From assembly GCA_965649825.1 (NCBI GenBank), contig OZ287695.1, positions 1,674,001 through 1,738,000 of the forward strand: 64,000 bases of DNA. The letters run 5' to 3'. This document shows positions 1 to 11,372 of this stretch, in pieces. A program made the translations under genes and the position numbers. Positions within the stretch are counted from its first letter, which is position 1. Every line of letters starts with the position of its first letter. This stretch comes from Penicillus capitatus. Its lineage: Eukaryota; Chlorophyta. The notes below the pieces were generated by a model. It worked only from the letters and a program-made list of their open reading frames with translations. It did not search any database and was not told the DNA's origin.

Positions 1-1
1 T

Positions 2-2245
2 AAGGGACTCTCTGGAGGTCGTATCATTGTCTATCCTCCTAAAGATGCAGATTTCCTGGCGCACAGAAACATCATTATCGGCAACGTGGCTCTGTATGGT
101 GCTATCAATGGAGAGGCTTTCTTCTCGGGGATAGCGGCAGAACGCTTCTGTGTGCGGAACAGTGGAGCCAACGCTGTCGTGGAAGGCGTTGGAGATCATT
201 GCTGTGAATATATGACTGGCGGCATCGCCGTCATTCTGGGAGAAACTGGCAAGAATTTTGGCGCTGGTATGTCTGGCGGTATTGCTTATGTCTACGATCC
301 CATGCGCAAATTCCTCTCTCTTTGCAACGATGATATCGTTGGAGACATTGTCGAAGTGACTTCTGAGGAGGACGAGGCACAGCTCATGTCTTTGATCCGC
401 AATCATGCAAAGTACACTGGCAGTCCTAGAGCTCGTGAGATTTTGAAGAGTTGGGATCAAGAGAAGATCAATTTCAAAAAGGTCTTCCCCCACGATTACC
501 GCCGTGCATTGGAGGAATCCAAAGAGATTCAGAAAGCAAAGGAAGTGGAGAAAATGATGATCGAAGCGGCCGGACTGGAGGAGACCGATGCCTTCGAAGA
601 GCTGAAGCAGATTGCCGCACATGCCACCATCGAGCACCCACCACCTCCGCTTTCCCTCGAGAGAGTCTCCGAATCTCCCGAAGTCGACAAGAGACGACTG
701 CTCTTGGACGCTGAGCTGGGCAATCCTGTTAGAGGACGATCGCCGACATGGGACGAAGGTCGGCCGACAGTCATGAAGAAGGGCGAAGCAGACAAGCACG
801 GAGGATTCATGCATTATGAGCGACAACCCTTGCCGTACCGACCAGAAGAGGAGCGCATGCAAGACTGGAAGGAAGTGGTGGCAGATATGACCTCCGAGAG
901 TCGTGAGGATCTGTTGCATACACAGGCTGCACGGTGTATGGGTTGTGGCACACCGTTCTGTCATCAATCCCATTCTGGATGTCCTTTGGGAAACAAGATT
1001 CCCGAATGGAACGATTTGGTCCACAAAGGCCGTTGGCGCGATGCCTTTGATCGACTGCTGGAGACAAACAATTTTCCTGAATTCACTGGACGTGTCTGTC
1101 CTGCCCCGTGTGAAGGCGCTTGTGTTTTGGGCATTAATCAGAACCCAGTCAGCATCAAGACGATAGAACTGAGCATCATCGACAAAGCGTACGAAGAGGG
1201 CTGGATGAAACCTCGTCCTCCTCAGGTCCACACAGGCAAAGCGGTGGCGATCATCGGCAGCGGTCCGGCTGGATTGGCCGCAGCTGATCAGCTTAATAAA
1301 ATGGGCCATACGGTGACGGTCTATGAACGCGCTGACCGTGTGGGAGGGCTCATGATGTACGGTGTTCCGAATATGAAGACAGACAAGGTCGATGTTGTGC
1401 AGAGGCGCGTTGATATCATGGAGCAGGAAGGTGTGCGGTTTGTCACCAATGCGCATGTGGGAGTCGATATCTCCTCTGGTGAGATTCTGGCCTCCAACGA
1501 TGCCGTTTTGTTGGCAGCTGGTGCCACAAAGCCACGATCTCTGCCAATTGAAGGGAAGGATCTTAAAGGCATCCACTTTGCGATGGATTTCTTGACTGCC
1601 AATACCAAATCGCTGTTGGATTCTCAACTGCAGGATGGTCAGTACATAAGCGCCGCCGGCAAGAATGTCGTCGTCATTGGAGGCGGAGATACAGGCACGG
1701 ACTGCATTGGCACAAGTGTCAGGCACGGTGCCAAGAATGTGATCAATCTGGAATTGTTGGACAAGCCTCCTCCAACGCGTTCTGAGGCGACTCCGTGGCC
1801 TTTGTGGCCAAGAATGTTCCGTGTGGACTATGGCCATGCGGAATCCGCCAAGAAATTTGGCCACGATCCACGCGACTATAATGTCATGAGCAAGCGTTTC
1901 CTCGGAGACGACGAAGGAAATGTTGTTGGCATCGAAGTCGTCCGTGTGAAATTTGAGAAAGATCCCGAAACTGGAAAATCTCAGTTGGTAGAGATCCCCG
2001 GTAGCACACAAGTCATCGAAGCAGATATGGTTTTGTTGGCTCTCGGATTCTTGGGTCCCGAAAAGACGTTGGCCGATGCTTTTGGACTGGATACAGATGC
2101 ACGCAGCAACTTCAAAGCAACCATGCGCGATTTCAGCACAAGCGTTCCAGGAGTCTTTGCTGCGGGCGATTGCAGAAGAGGACAGTCCCTCGTTGTTTGG
2201 GCCATCGCTGAGGGCAGAAAAGCCGCAGATGCCATCGACACGTAA
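2..2245 (+). CDS. Glutamate synthase (GOGAT), GltB-GltD fusion, C-terminal part
   Basis: The reading frame is open from the left edge, so the gene is 5'-truncated by the window; 747 residues are visible. It converts glutamine plus 2-oxoglutarate to two glutamates, closing the GS/GOGAT ammonia assimilation cycle. The first ~200 residues are the end of the large subunit (GXGXG beta-helix: [25 protein letters not shown]). They are followed directly by a complete small subunit. That subunit has the Fe-S cysteines CMGCGTPFC and GCPLGN, then CPAPCEGAC, the FAD site [10 protein letters not shown], the second dinucleotide site [13 protein letters not shown] and the C-terminal [16 protein letters not shown]. 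One-chain fusion of both subunits is the usual NADH-GOGAT form of plants, fungi and many protists. The 2.2 kb shown contains no intron. The stop TAA is at 2243-2245. Confidence 0.95.
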   Translation, partial: KGLSGGRIIVYPPKDADFLAHRNIIIGNVALYGAINGEAFFSGIAAERFCVRNSGANAVVEGVGDHCCEYMTGGIAVILGETGKNFGAGMSGGIAYVYDPMRKFLSLCNDDIVGDIVEVTSEEDEAQLMSLIRNHAKYTGSPRAREILKSWDQEKINFKKVFPHDYRRALEESKEIQKAKEVEKMMIEAAGLEETDAFEELKQIAAHATIEHPPPPLSLERVSESPEVDKRRLLLDAELGNPVRGRSPTWDEGRPTVMKKGEADKHGGFMHYERQPLPYRPEEERMQDWKEVVADMTSESREDLLHTQAARCMGCGTPFCHQSHSGCPLGNKIPEWNDLVHKGRWRDAFDRLLETNNFPEFTGRVCPAPCEGACVLGINQNPVSIKTIELSIIDKAYEEGWMKPRPPQVHTGKAVAIIGSGPAGLAAADQLNKMGHTVTVYERADRVGGLMMYGVPNMKTDKVDVVQRRVDIMEQEGVRFVTNAHVGVDISSGEILASNDAVLLAAGATKPRSLPIEGKDLKGIHFAMDFLTANTKSLLDSQLQDGQYISAAGKNVVVIGGGDTGTDCIGTSVRHGAKNVINLELLDKPPPTRSEATPWPLWPRMFRVDYGHAESAKKFGHDPRDYNVMSKRFLGDDEGNVVGIEVVRVKFEKDPETGKSQLVEIPGSTQVIEADMVLLALGFLGPEKTLADAFGLDTDARSNFKATMRDFSTSVPGVFAAGDCRRGQSLVVWAIAEGRKAADAIDT

Positions 2246-2505
2246 GCCTGCCCTCTACCGAAGGGTCTTGTCAAGACATGGCTGCTGTTGTGATGTAGGT
2301 ATTTGACAAAGGACGTTACGGAGGTCACACAAGGAGCAGTGCTGGCAACAACAGCCAGGGAAGAGTAATGCCCTCCTTGAAATTCATAGTTCTTGACGCT
2401 GGTGGATTTTTGACTTTCATGGTGACTCCTTGCACATAACCAAAGAACGACAAAGAACTTTGACATTGCATGACGATCCATTTAAGAAGCGTTGATCATG
2501 ACACA

Positions 2506-3739
2506 TCAAGTGAATTCATGGGGAAACATGGCGCCCGTAACTTTCCGTCGAGTTCGTGCCACAAGCTCCAGCAAGTCGGGCAGATGATATTTCTTGCTGA
2601 TGTGTAATACAGCATCATCTGAAACGGGATGCAAGAATCTAGGAATCCACAACGCACATACTAAGCATGTTCGCCCCCGAGCACACATGACACGTACCGT
2701 TCTTGTGGCTGTAAAACCTGATCCATCGTCTGGCAGCCATCAAACTTCACCGCAAGGTCTCTGTTTCGTCCACATGATTAGATGACGCATGAGTGATTTG
2801 AGAGGGATTACAGTGGAGGAATGGCAGGCGATGTGTTCGCTGCCGTTGTCTGAATCCTCTTGCTTTGAGACTTGGCCAATAGCATCAGCAGAACAGCGCA
2901 TCTGCGCCGGACCACAAGGTTGGAGTAGATGCGATAGATGGCATAGTAGAAAGGCAGATTTGGCAGAGGCGTTAACTACAAAGCCACAGAGCACATACAA
3001 CTCAAGTCATACTACTACTGCATGAGGACTTACAAACAATAAGAGCAAAGGCATTGCACTGATGCTCCACGTCGCCTGAACCAACAGCCCGTTCACAAAT
3101 GTATGCGTTCTCTTGACTGGCATCTGATGCACGTACCAGAGAAAGGGTGTGCACAGAGCGTCGCTGTTTGAGCAAGATTCGAAGACGTCTTCTCACAAAC
3201 GCTTCCCTGAGACTGTCCTGCATCTCCCCACTCACGCATCGCAGTAGTGGATGTAAAGGAGTGTGTTCTCTTTACTGGATAGAGAATGTGCAGATGGTGG
3301 ATGTCAGATGCTTTGGGTATCTTTTTGAAGGATGTCTCGTGGGGATCCTCACGCGCCAGGACACGTTGTGCCAATCTGATCACCCGGTACAATGTCATGG
3401 CAGATCTGCCCATGCGCTCTCACTTGTAGATTCTGCCTTTCATGGTCTTCTCACGAGCCTTTTCGAAATCTGTCCACATCTGAGCCAACCGTGTCTTAAA
3501 CTATCGCACAGACATGTCCCGTTATGCATAGTGGGCGACAGAGTCTGGAGATAGACGCTGTTCTGGGCTCGGTTCAGGAGCTGTTGCACTTCGCGTTGGA
3601 GCCGCGATCGCGCTGCTGTTCGCAAAGAAGGCGTCTTTTGCGGTACGACATGTGTTGATTTGGAGACGGCAGTATAGAAGAGGTAATGCCTTTGGAAAAC
3701 AGGGAGAACAAACACACGCACAAGCGACATCGCAGACAA
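2506..3739 (-). CDS. Mit_KHE1-family protein (mitochondrial K+/H+ exchange-related)
   Basis: The gene is broken into about seven small exons and was rebuilt from frame and splice borders. It starts with MSAMSLVRVFVLPVFQRHYLFY (ATG at 3739), the usual opening of this family. Next come MWTDFEKAREKTMKGRIYK, an exon with LAREDPHETSFKKIPK, and DSLREAFVRRRLRILLKQ. A hydrophobic stretch follows with the diagnostic TPLPNLPFYYAIYRIYSN. The tail DDAVLHISKKYHLPDLLELV matches the family's C-terminal helix. Introns inferred are about 48, 55, 62, 65 and 59 nt. Members of PF10173 are linked to mitochondrial K+/H+ exchange in yeast; the assignment here rests on motif resemblance only. The exact joins near 2740-2900 are uncertain. 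It is the tail-to-tail neighbour of glutamate synthase. Confidence 0.6.
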
Positions 3740-3804
3740 TGTTCATTTATCCCATCCATCCATGAACAGGCAAAACAAATGGAAGAAGGTAGACGTAGAT
3801 GGTC

Positions 3805-5219
3805 TCACTCTTCTAGCAACTCAACAACGGCGGCCTCCTGGTCATCACACTTGATGAGGGACTCACCGACCAAGACAGCTTTGCATCCAGCCTGCAGAAG
3901 AGCATTGTCATTTCAGCAGAGCTTTGCCAGTACGCACTCGATACAAAGTCTTGAGATCGCCTTTTGTGCAGATACCCGATTCTCCCACAATTAGCACGCC
4001 GCGATACAGGAGCTGAACAGACAGGAAAGTGTGAGAGGGTGTATTGAGCGGTGTCCTACGTCTTGGCCATCCGGAGTGGAGAGAAGACGTGCTGTTGTGC
4101 TCAAGTCTACTTCAAAGGTTTCCAAGTTGCGATTATTGATTCCGATCATATGATATTCCAATCCTTCGATTTGCGCCACGCGTTGCAGCTCTCTTTCATC
4201 ATGAACCTGTGACCATGCTCACAGTCCGTGCCAGATACTGGATGCGTGATGATGAAACTTCTATAAGACATTGCATGCCTAGACTGCTCGCTGCGCTAAT
4301 GAAGTAGTTAAGGTCCTTGTTCGGCAGCACAGCAGCAATAAGCAAAATGGCATCCGCTCCACTAAAGGCGATTGTTTATTCGGCAGATGAATCCATAAGT
4401 GTGTACTGAGCACGGGCCATGAATAGCTGATAGGCTTCTATAATAAACTCTTTGCAGAGAAGAGGACATGCCACACCTGCCTCCAGAATCGACTTTAGAT
4501 TCTTGAACCCTCCCTATCATCACACCACACCTCATGTTCGTCTTTGTCCGGACCAAGAGGTGTCACCTGAAAGTACTTCCTATCCGTTAAGACGCTCAGA
4601 CAGGAGGCGCCGCCTCTCTCGTAACTCTGGGCGATGCGGACGGGGTCAAAGTTGGGTTGGATGACACCCTTGCTGGGAGATGCCTTTTTCACTTCGGCAA
4701 TCAATCCAGGGCGACCTCAACCGTATCACTCTGACGTCGTCTTCATTGGTGATATGGAAACCTGTTCTCGCAGCTGCATCGAGCAGTCGTTGTTTGAAAT
4801 CCCTTGGAGGTGGCATCTTTGCGATCATATTCGCGAGAGACTGCATCGATCGTATGCTCCGCATATCTTCAATTTCTTGATTTTTGTACCTGAAATCACT
4901 TCTCACTCTTTCTCACACGACGCACTCAGTAGAAATACCAGACGATCTCTTCCAGAATGCTTTGCGGTTTACAAGTTGGATCGGAATTTTCGACTTCGAA
5001 CATCAATGGCCCACACCTGCACGATCCTTTCCGCTAAGCATTTGATTTCACAGATCCAGAAATCGAACTGCTGATTAATGGAGCCTGTCGGGGGTCGCCT
5101 GCGGATGCTCACCTCTGAATCTTTCTATCGAACAACACAAGAACAGCAGATCGCGCGTGCCTACCCGTCTTTTACCTCGCAAGCGACACCAAGGCGGCGA
5201 CTGCGTTGCGAAGACACAT
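3805..5219 (-). CDS. trpC: Indole-3-glycerol-phosphate synthase
   Basis: Catalyses ring closure of carboxyphenylamino-deoxyribulose phosphate to indole-3-glycerol phosphate in tryptophan synthesis. Exons give [17 protein letters not shown], then [18 protein letters not shown] with the catalytic EVKKASPS lysine. Next are [62 protein letters not shown] and [10 protein letters not shown]. These are all family signatures in the right order along the TIM barrel. At least seven introns can be placed; for example 46 nt (GTTTCC...GTTGAG) and 49 nt (GTATTT...TTTCAG). The stop TGA is at 3805-3807. The first exon is uncertain: an ATG at 5219 opens a short [15 protein letters not shown] stretch that could be an organelle presequence, but its splice to the body was not resolved. 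Stand-alone (not fused to TrpF or TrpG). Confidence 0.85.
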
Positions 5220-5367
5220 GTCTTGTCGCCGGACGAAGCGGTCGCCGATGAGGAGCGGCAATAGCGCGGCGAGATACCAAACTCATTAAGGAATGATGTG
5301 CTATGCGTTCATTTGTTACACTCTTGTCAATTCAATCTCGGGAGAAGCAAAGCATGGGTCGTGTTGT

Positions 5368-7362
5368 CTAAATACTCGGAAAATCCAGCGATTCTTTAGC
5401 AGCGAGTTCGGACATCTCCGCGGAGAAGATGTCATTGGGTGCATAGATACGAGCCTTGAGATAACTCTCTATCGCTTTCCTATGTTGATCCTGGAGATGA
5501 TAGATGAGGCCGATCGCATTGTATGTCCCCGGTTCAAAAGGACAAAGGCTCAGTGCTATGTTGTAGTGTTTGAGTGCCTCTTTGAATCTTTTCTCTTTGC
5601 GCATGGCATGCCCCAAGTTCACATGAATCGGCTCCCATTGAGGATTCCTTTCTGTGGAGGGAACACGGGCCAATGCACGGAGAAAAGATTCTGTTGCCTC
5701 TTTGTACTCGGCCCTGTAGTACTGAACCATGCCAAGCTGTGCCAAAGGCAGCGGATCTCCGGGACAGAGATTGTATGCCGTCTCAAAATTGACTTTGGCA
5801 CTTTCCAGAAGATTCAGACGCAGATTTTCCATTCCAATGTACACACTGGGCAAATGCAATCCAGGAAACAGACTCTGCGCCGTTCGATAGGCAGCCAGGG
5901 CCTAGAACGACAGAAGGAACAATTTCGGAGTAAAGACATTCGCCACACCTGTTCCGTTTCTGATTGGGCAGCAAAGGCATTTCCGAGGGCAATCCAGGCA
6001 GGGGCGAAGTATCGGTCGAGGGAATTGGAACGACTGAAAGCCTTCCGAGCCGCCGTATAATTCTTGACAGACATATAGTACACACCGAAAGCATAAAAAG
6101 CCAAAGCGCTCTCCGGACAGAGACGGGCCAGTGCTTGACCAAGGATGTAGAGTTCAGGCGTTTTCTTGAGCTCCAGGCAAACAGCAAGATGCAAGGGATA
6201 GATCTGCAATGTCTCTTCGGATTTTTCAAGGAGGCGTTTGGTGATGACAAACGCTTTGATGTTCGATCCCCTAAAATGCAAGAATCTCTCGTGCTGTCTG
6301 CCGAAGAGCCGACCTGCTGTAGTGCCACTCTGCTCGAGAGAGTTGGACATCGATACTGTTCTCCAAACTCGTCCGTCCCGAATCTACAACGTCAGCATCC
6401 AGATTCTCTGGCTGATCTGTCACTCCTGCCCTCGACATACAGAGTCACGCCTTTTGCCATATCCGAAATCTGTGACCTGGAGAGGAACTGCGATGCGAGT
6501 CGGTGTGAGACTGTCGCGATCGATTTGTTTGATCGCTCGGCCTCAACGGAACGGACGCATCGAGAAACTTCACCGATTCCTTCAAATGCATCACCGTTGC
6601 TTCAAAGACCTCAGCATACTATGCACGCCCTCGCCCATACCTTCCAACTCAGGTCACTCTACTTTGGCATTAATGCAAGAATAGAGGGCCTTGATCCATG
6701 TGATGTCGGAACTGCATAAGAGTCCCTCAATAAAGTACGCTCCGTCTTTCTGAGACAGCATGTGGTTTTCGACCAAGGCATGGAATGCCTCGTAACAGTA
6801 GGGATCCGTCTTCAATGCCTTCTTATACCACATGACTGCCACTTCCAAGTTTTCCAGCGCCTCCCATGCCTGAGCGCGAATCACGAAGAGTGTGGCGAGC
6901 CATCCCGGTGCCTACACAGACACACAACAGATCGCAGGAATCGACTGACAATGGCGCTGCGTACCGTTTCCGCCTCTTCGAACTCTCTCTCATCTGCATC
7001 GTCCTCTCCACCGATCGCGTGAATACAATCCTCATAGGCCTTGCAGTTTAGAAGGCATCTTCCGACGAGGCAAGTGAATCGGCAGTTGCGCAGGGTCAGG
7101 CGGTACTGGTTGATCACCGCCACTGCCCGACGATATTCATCGTTATCATACAACGCCTGTACGCATCCATACTCCGAAGCCGGCCTTCGATCCAATGCGA
7201 CGCTCCGCTCACCTGTGCGAAGATATAGACGTCTTCTGGCGTCGACGACAGCGTGACGAGCTTCTCCGCATAGAACACCGCTGTCTTCGTCTGGCGCTTC
7301 TCTGTCGCTCCCTTAACGCAACGACGCAACATTTCGCAGAATCCATCGCGTGTTTGCGACAT
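5368..7362 (-). CDS. CDC16: Anaphase-promoting complex subunit 6 (CDC16/Cut9), TPR protein
   Basis: Scaffold TPR subunit of the APC/C ubiquitin ligase that drives mitotic exit. It starts MSQTRDGFCEMLRRCV and continues AVFYAEKLVTL...DVYIFAQ, the typical N terminus. The middle has ALKTDPYCYEAFHALVENHML and the C-terminal TPR series has FYAFGVYYMSVKNYTAARK, FAPAWIALGNAFAAQ, VYIGMENLRLN, VNLGHAMRKEKRFKEALKHY and AIGLIYHLQDQHRKAIE. This is the order seen in CDC16 homologues. Several short introns interrupt the coding region (for example near 5860, 6640, 6890 and 7210). The last exon, 5368-5859, is 163 codons. The start lies 123 bp from the oppositely oriented NPL4 start, so the two likely share a promoter region. 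Confidence 0.85.
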
Positions 7363-7485
7363 CTCGAATCTCTCTCGCTAAAGAAAAGAGTCGATGACGC
7401 AAATGTCATGCACGTTGTCAGGTGTAAGTCATCGATAACGACGACGACGTTGTCTCCATCTATTATCCGTCTCCCTTTTACCAAC
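7363..7485. promoter_or_regulatory. Bidirectional promoter region CDC16 / NPL4
   Basis: Only 123 bp separate the two divergent start codons (ATG at 7362 on minus, ATG at 7486 on plus), so the control elements of both genes must lie here or within the genes. The stretch is rich in ACGACGACG repeats. I see no clear TATA box. Both gene products act in ubiquitin pathways, which makes coexpression plausible but unproven. Confidence 0.4.
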
Positions 7486-8973
7486 ATGATTATCCGCATC
7501 CGTTCGCGGTTGGACCCCTGAGGCACTGCCCCGGCCAACGTGTGCTACGTAGTGACGGCGTGGAACGCGTTGATGTGAGAGAAGGGGGGTCGGTCGGGGA
7601 TCTCTACCAAGTGGTAGCGACACAATTGGGTATTCCCCTAGACGACCTGCGACTGTCGAAAGACCCCAAACTGGTAAACGTCTCTTCTTCGAAAAACGGT
7701 CTCCGACGGTGTCGGACAGCTACTGGCGGGGACGACGGTCCATCAGTTCTCGGATTTGGCAAAACGTGGAATGAGTCTGCAGAGAGCCAGACTTGAAAAT
7801 GGGACAATGGTGTATGCACTCTATTCTGAAGAAAGGACCGTCGAGCCTGTCTATCGCAAATCCAAGTTCGAAGAGCGCCTCTTCGGTAAGGACAGAGCAG
7901 ACAGACGTCACATCCTTCACGAATGGACGGTGGTAGGGAACAAGATGACTATTGAAGAGATGGTGGCACAGCAGGTGCGCATTGAGCGACAAGAGAAGGC
8001 AGTGGCCGCCTCTGTGTCATTCGATCACAGCGCTGCCAATGAATTCCAAGTGTATGTTCGTTCGGCATTGGCCTTCTCTGTCAAACGCGGAGGACTGCTT
8101 TACGGAACGGTGGATGAAGAGAACAACGTCAAAGTGGAATTCGTATACGAGCCGCCACAACACGCAACACAATTCGAACTCCTCTTGGAGAGGGAGACAG
8201 AAGAGGAACACCTCGTCGATCTGATTGCCGAAAATCTAGGGTACCTACCATCCAGTACACAGAGGGAGTATCTGCGTCTACTGTTTGCTGGGGTGTAGTT
8301 TGACGAAGGTAGGATGGATTTTTGCCCAGAGCTCTGAAGAGAGAGACTTCATCGTTTCGGCCGAGGAACTGAGACAGATGGCTGCTATGCAAGCAGAGAT
8401 CGGCGAGACTGGCATCACCGCCATTGTCTCTCTGGACATGAGCGAAGACGAAGGCCACGTTCACTTTGAAGTCGTTCTTCCGCTATGGATGCTGAAGTGG
8501 TGGAATGTGTCTTGTGTCGTCAGGCTTATCAGTGTTCAAGGCAGTGTGTGTCGCTGTGGAGCAAGAACTGGTTTCGTGATGAAGCGGGTAGCTCGATGGG
8601 TGTCATGAAGATGCGAAATCCAGATAAACCGTCGGACAAGACACCTGTCATCTTGACAGGGAAGGAAGTGGAGGAAGTCGACAATCATTTCTTTCTCTGT
8701 CCCGTGAACATTCTGGATCACCAAGGCTCCCTGAAATGTGGCTTTCCTGTGGAGAATCGACTCCTGACACAGGGCAAAGCAGATCTGAAGAAAGCGTTGA
8801 CATTGGATCGCTCTGCTGCTTACAACAAGAAGCTGGCAGATTTTCATTTGCTGCTGTACTTAGCTGGAAAACTGGAGAGAGACGACCTGGTGGCCATCTG
8901 TTCGTGCATTCGCAGCGGCGAGGCCATCTTGGAAGGATACCGATTTCTGATAGATTCAATTGCGGAGCTGTAG
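7486..8973 (+). CDS. NPL4: NPL4, ubiquitin-recognition cofactor of CDC48/p97
   Basis: With UFD1, NPL4 loads ubiquitinated substrates onto the CDC48 unfoldase in ERAD and chromatin quality control. The N terminus MIIRIRSR...DGVERVDVREGGS is the ubiquitin-like domain. It is followed by the plant-type sequence IRIERQ-like VRIERQEKAVAASVSFD. The MPN-like core has VKRGGLLYGTVDEENNVKVEFVYEPPQ, LTKVGWIFAQSSEERDF and HVHFEAYQCSRQCVSLW. Introns follow the first exon (44 nt, GTTGGA...TACGTAG). Others lie near 7674 (about 46 nt), 8240 (58 nt) and 8470 (52 nt). The zinc-binding Cys/His cluster of animal and fungal NPL4 is not visible, as in plant homologues. Stop TAG is at 8971-8973. Confidence 0.88.
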
Positions 8974-9114
8974 GGCGTACATTGCGAAAATACTTTGAGA
9001 CATACAAGTTCGAATGGTATAAAACACAAATCCAATGGATCGATGGACGCCGACTCTTTTCTCTGTCATCTGAACGACGCCGCCAGTGAGCGTAACCACA
9101 AAGGCGGCGTACGG

Positions 9115-11330
9115 TTATTTCATCGGGGGTGCGTTTTCGTCAGCCGAGTACCATTCCGTCAACGGATCTTCGATGCCACTGTCGCGACAGAAGTACCGAG
9201 CAAGCTTCAGTGCTCTTTGCTCCTGCGCACGACAAATCACGTTCGACTCAACCGATCGTGATCTGGATGTCGATACCTGCTCCAATGCTCGGTCTTTGTG
9301 AAAACACGCCGCCTGCAGTGCCTCGTTCATTTCGCGATCCATGTCTTCCAGAACGCGCGATGCAGATGAGGGTGTGGCAGAGTCATGGAGCGTCTCTGTG
9401 TTGTCGGAAGGGCGGCGGCTGTTTTCCACTGTCAGACATTGGCTGTACGAGGATCCGAGTGAGCTGTGCGATCTCGAAGTGCGTCTGGAAATACGTGCTC
9501 TTGACCTGCAACGTCTCTCCGAGTGCCTTCTTTCGGAAGGACGGCCACCGGATCGTCTGCTGGACGGGCGATATTCAGTATTCCGATCTGTTCGACGGTT
9601 TCGTCGAGGTGTGGGTCTCGTTGTCTCCGGAATACATCCAGAGTCCGCCGTTGACGAACTCCCGCTGCGCGTGACGCTGCTCGTGTGCGTTAGCAGGCAT
9701 TGCGAAGGGGTTTGTTTTTCAGACAGGCATGGCGTATTCCGCGGACCGTCATCGTTAGCGTCATCTCTCTGGGTATCTTCCAGTTGCAGATCTTCGCAAG
9801 GCGACCGAATGGCCATCGGCTGTCGGTCTTCCTGATCGACATCCACGGTGCTGCGCTCCGAGAGTCCCCTTTCTCTCAAATGACAGGATCGCGTTGCCGT
9901 GGCAGGAGAAAGAGGCGGACTTGTGGGCGGCAACAGATATGGCGATGAACTGACAGAGCGCGGTAAGCTTGAATAGAAGCTCCTCGGCGCGATGCCCTTC
10001 CAATTCTCAGCGAGGCCAATTCGATGTCGCGGAGAAGACTCCATCGCGACTGGGAGGCTCGCTTTAACTCCGGCAGAGGGTGGTCGGAGAGAGGCCATCT
10101 CATTCATCGACATTGGATGCGGTTTGCTAAGCACCTCAGTCGTCTGCACGCTGGCATTCTTCTTCTCGGTTTCGGATCGGAATGTCTGCGTCTGCGCATG
10201 ACAGGGCGGCGAAACCAATTCTCGTTCTTTCATCTCGTTCTGCAGTGTGGATAGCTGTGCTTGAAGCTTTTTTCGCGTTTTTTCGAGCTTCTCTTGTCGC
10301 GCGTTCGAAATCTGGAATAGAAGGATCTCGGTCAAGTATGGAAATCAAGCGAGAGTCATTGCCTGCCGAAGTTCTCGAAATCGCTCTTTCTTCGTCGGCG
10401 TTGTAAGGCTCGGTGCGACGCCCTAGGATCAGATATCATCGTTGTTCGTGTCGACGAACGAGCCAAACGTCGTCTCTTTCAGCAAGGCGCCATTCGCGCA
10501 GTGTCTGGCGAAGTCGAGCTGTCTCCTCTTCTCTGGACATCGCAATTCTCTCCCATAGCTGCGCTCCACGTTGCAAGTCAACGTTTCGCATCTCCGTCTC
10601 TCGCAGTTTCTCTTTCAGATAGACGACTTCTTTCTGAAGATGATCGCAGGCGCAGTGCGCTGAAAACAGAGAGGTATGACCACTGCCTGGCGCGACAATG
10701 AGAGTATCGCACCGACACGAGCGGTATCGCGAAGACGATGCAGTTCACCACTCAACGAGGCGAGCAACGGAGACACTGTCCACAGCAAACACCGAGTCTG
10801 CAGCTCGGATAGGCTCAGAACTGCACGGAGGACTTACGGCGTTGAGGAGAATCGTAGATGCTATTGCCTCCTGTCATCTCGCCGGTCGAGGATGTCAAAG
10901 GCGACGACGGGCACTGGTTTGACGATTTTCACGGTTGGATGCTTTGCAATGCGATGCAATCCGCTTCGTTCGTTTCCGAAGCAAACGCGGAATCCAGATC
11001 GATCACGGCTCACGTATCCGACATGCTTTGATGCGCATGGAGGGTTCTCGCCTCGATAGCACACGACACATACATGCAACGGTTCTCCTTTACACCTAGC
11101 GGCCTTGTGTTTCGTCTTTTCCGTATCGGGCGATCGACGACGCTTGGAAAAAGGCGAGATTGACGACGCCCGACAAACCATCTCGAAACCTCGGAGACTC
11201 TCGGGATTTGGTCTCAGACGAACGCACGTTCTCGCTCACGTCATCGAGAAACGAGATTTGGTTTGTACACTGCACAACCCCGTGCCCGTTCGTCAAAGAA
11301 GTGCCCACTCGCATACGAGAGTGAGTTCCG
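9115..11330 (-). CDS. Hypothetical Ser/Arg-rich coiled-coil protein (5' exons uncertain)
   Basis: The last large exon (stop at 9115, about 400 codons) begins with a coiled coil (NARQEKLEKTRKKLQAQLSTLQNEM). It then becomes low-complexity, rich in Ser, Arg, Pro and Thr, with runs such as SSPYLLPPTSPPLSP and RRTSRSHSSLGSSYSQ. It ends with EDPLTEWYSADENAPPMK. An upstream exon at about 10450-10650 reads as a charged helix (HLQKEVVYLKEKLRETE, REEETARLRQTLREW), again a coiled coil. Further open stretches on the same strand at 10861-11181 and about 11100-11330 may be 5' exons, but I could not join them with confidence. No family is recognised. A structural or cytoskeletal/centrosomal role would fit the composition but is only a guess. 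Confidence 0.5.
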
Positions 11331-11372
11331 TGGATATGCAGTTGACCCGCCATGTGTCGATTCAGTCTCCGG

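Noticed and set aside
1-2245. Bacterial contamination or transfer suggested by intronless GltD
   Set aside because: Fused GltB-GltD is the normal eukaryotic NADH-GOGAT form, and the surrounding genes are spliced and eukaryotic.
3365-3413. LYR-motif protein start (MGRSAMTLYRVIRLAQR)
   Set aside because: The LYR stretch lies inside a 48-nt intron of the Mit_KHE1-like gene. Removing it restores a continuous frame with family-like sequence on both sides.
5293-6060. 255-codon plus-strand frame
   Set aside because: Antisense to the strongly conserved TPR exons of CDC16; sequence has no similarity and low-quality composition.
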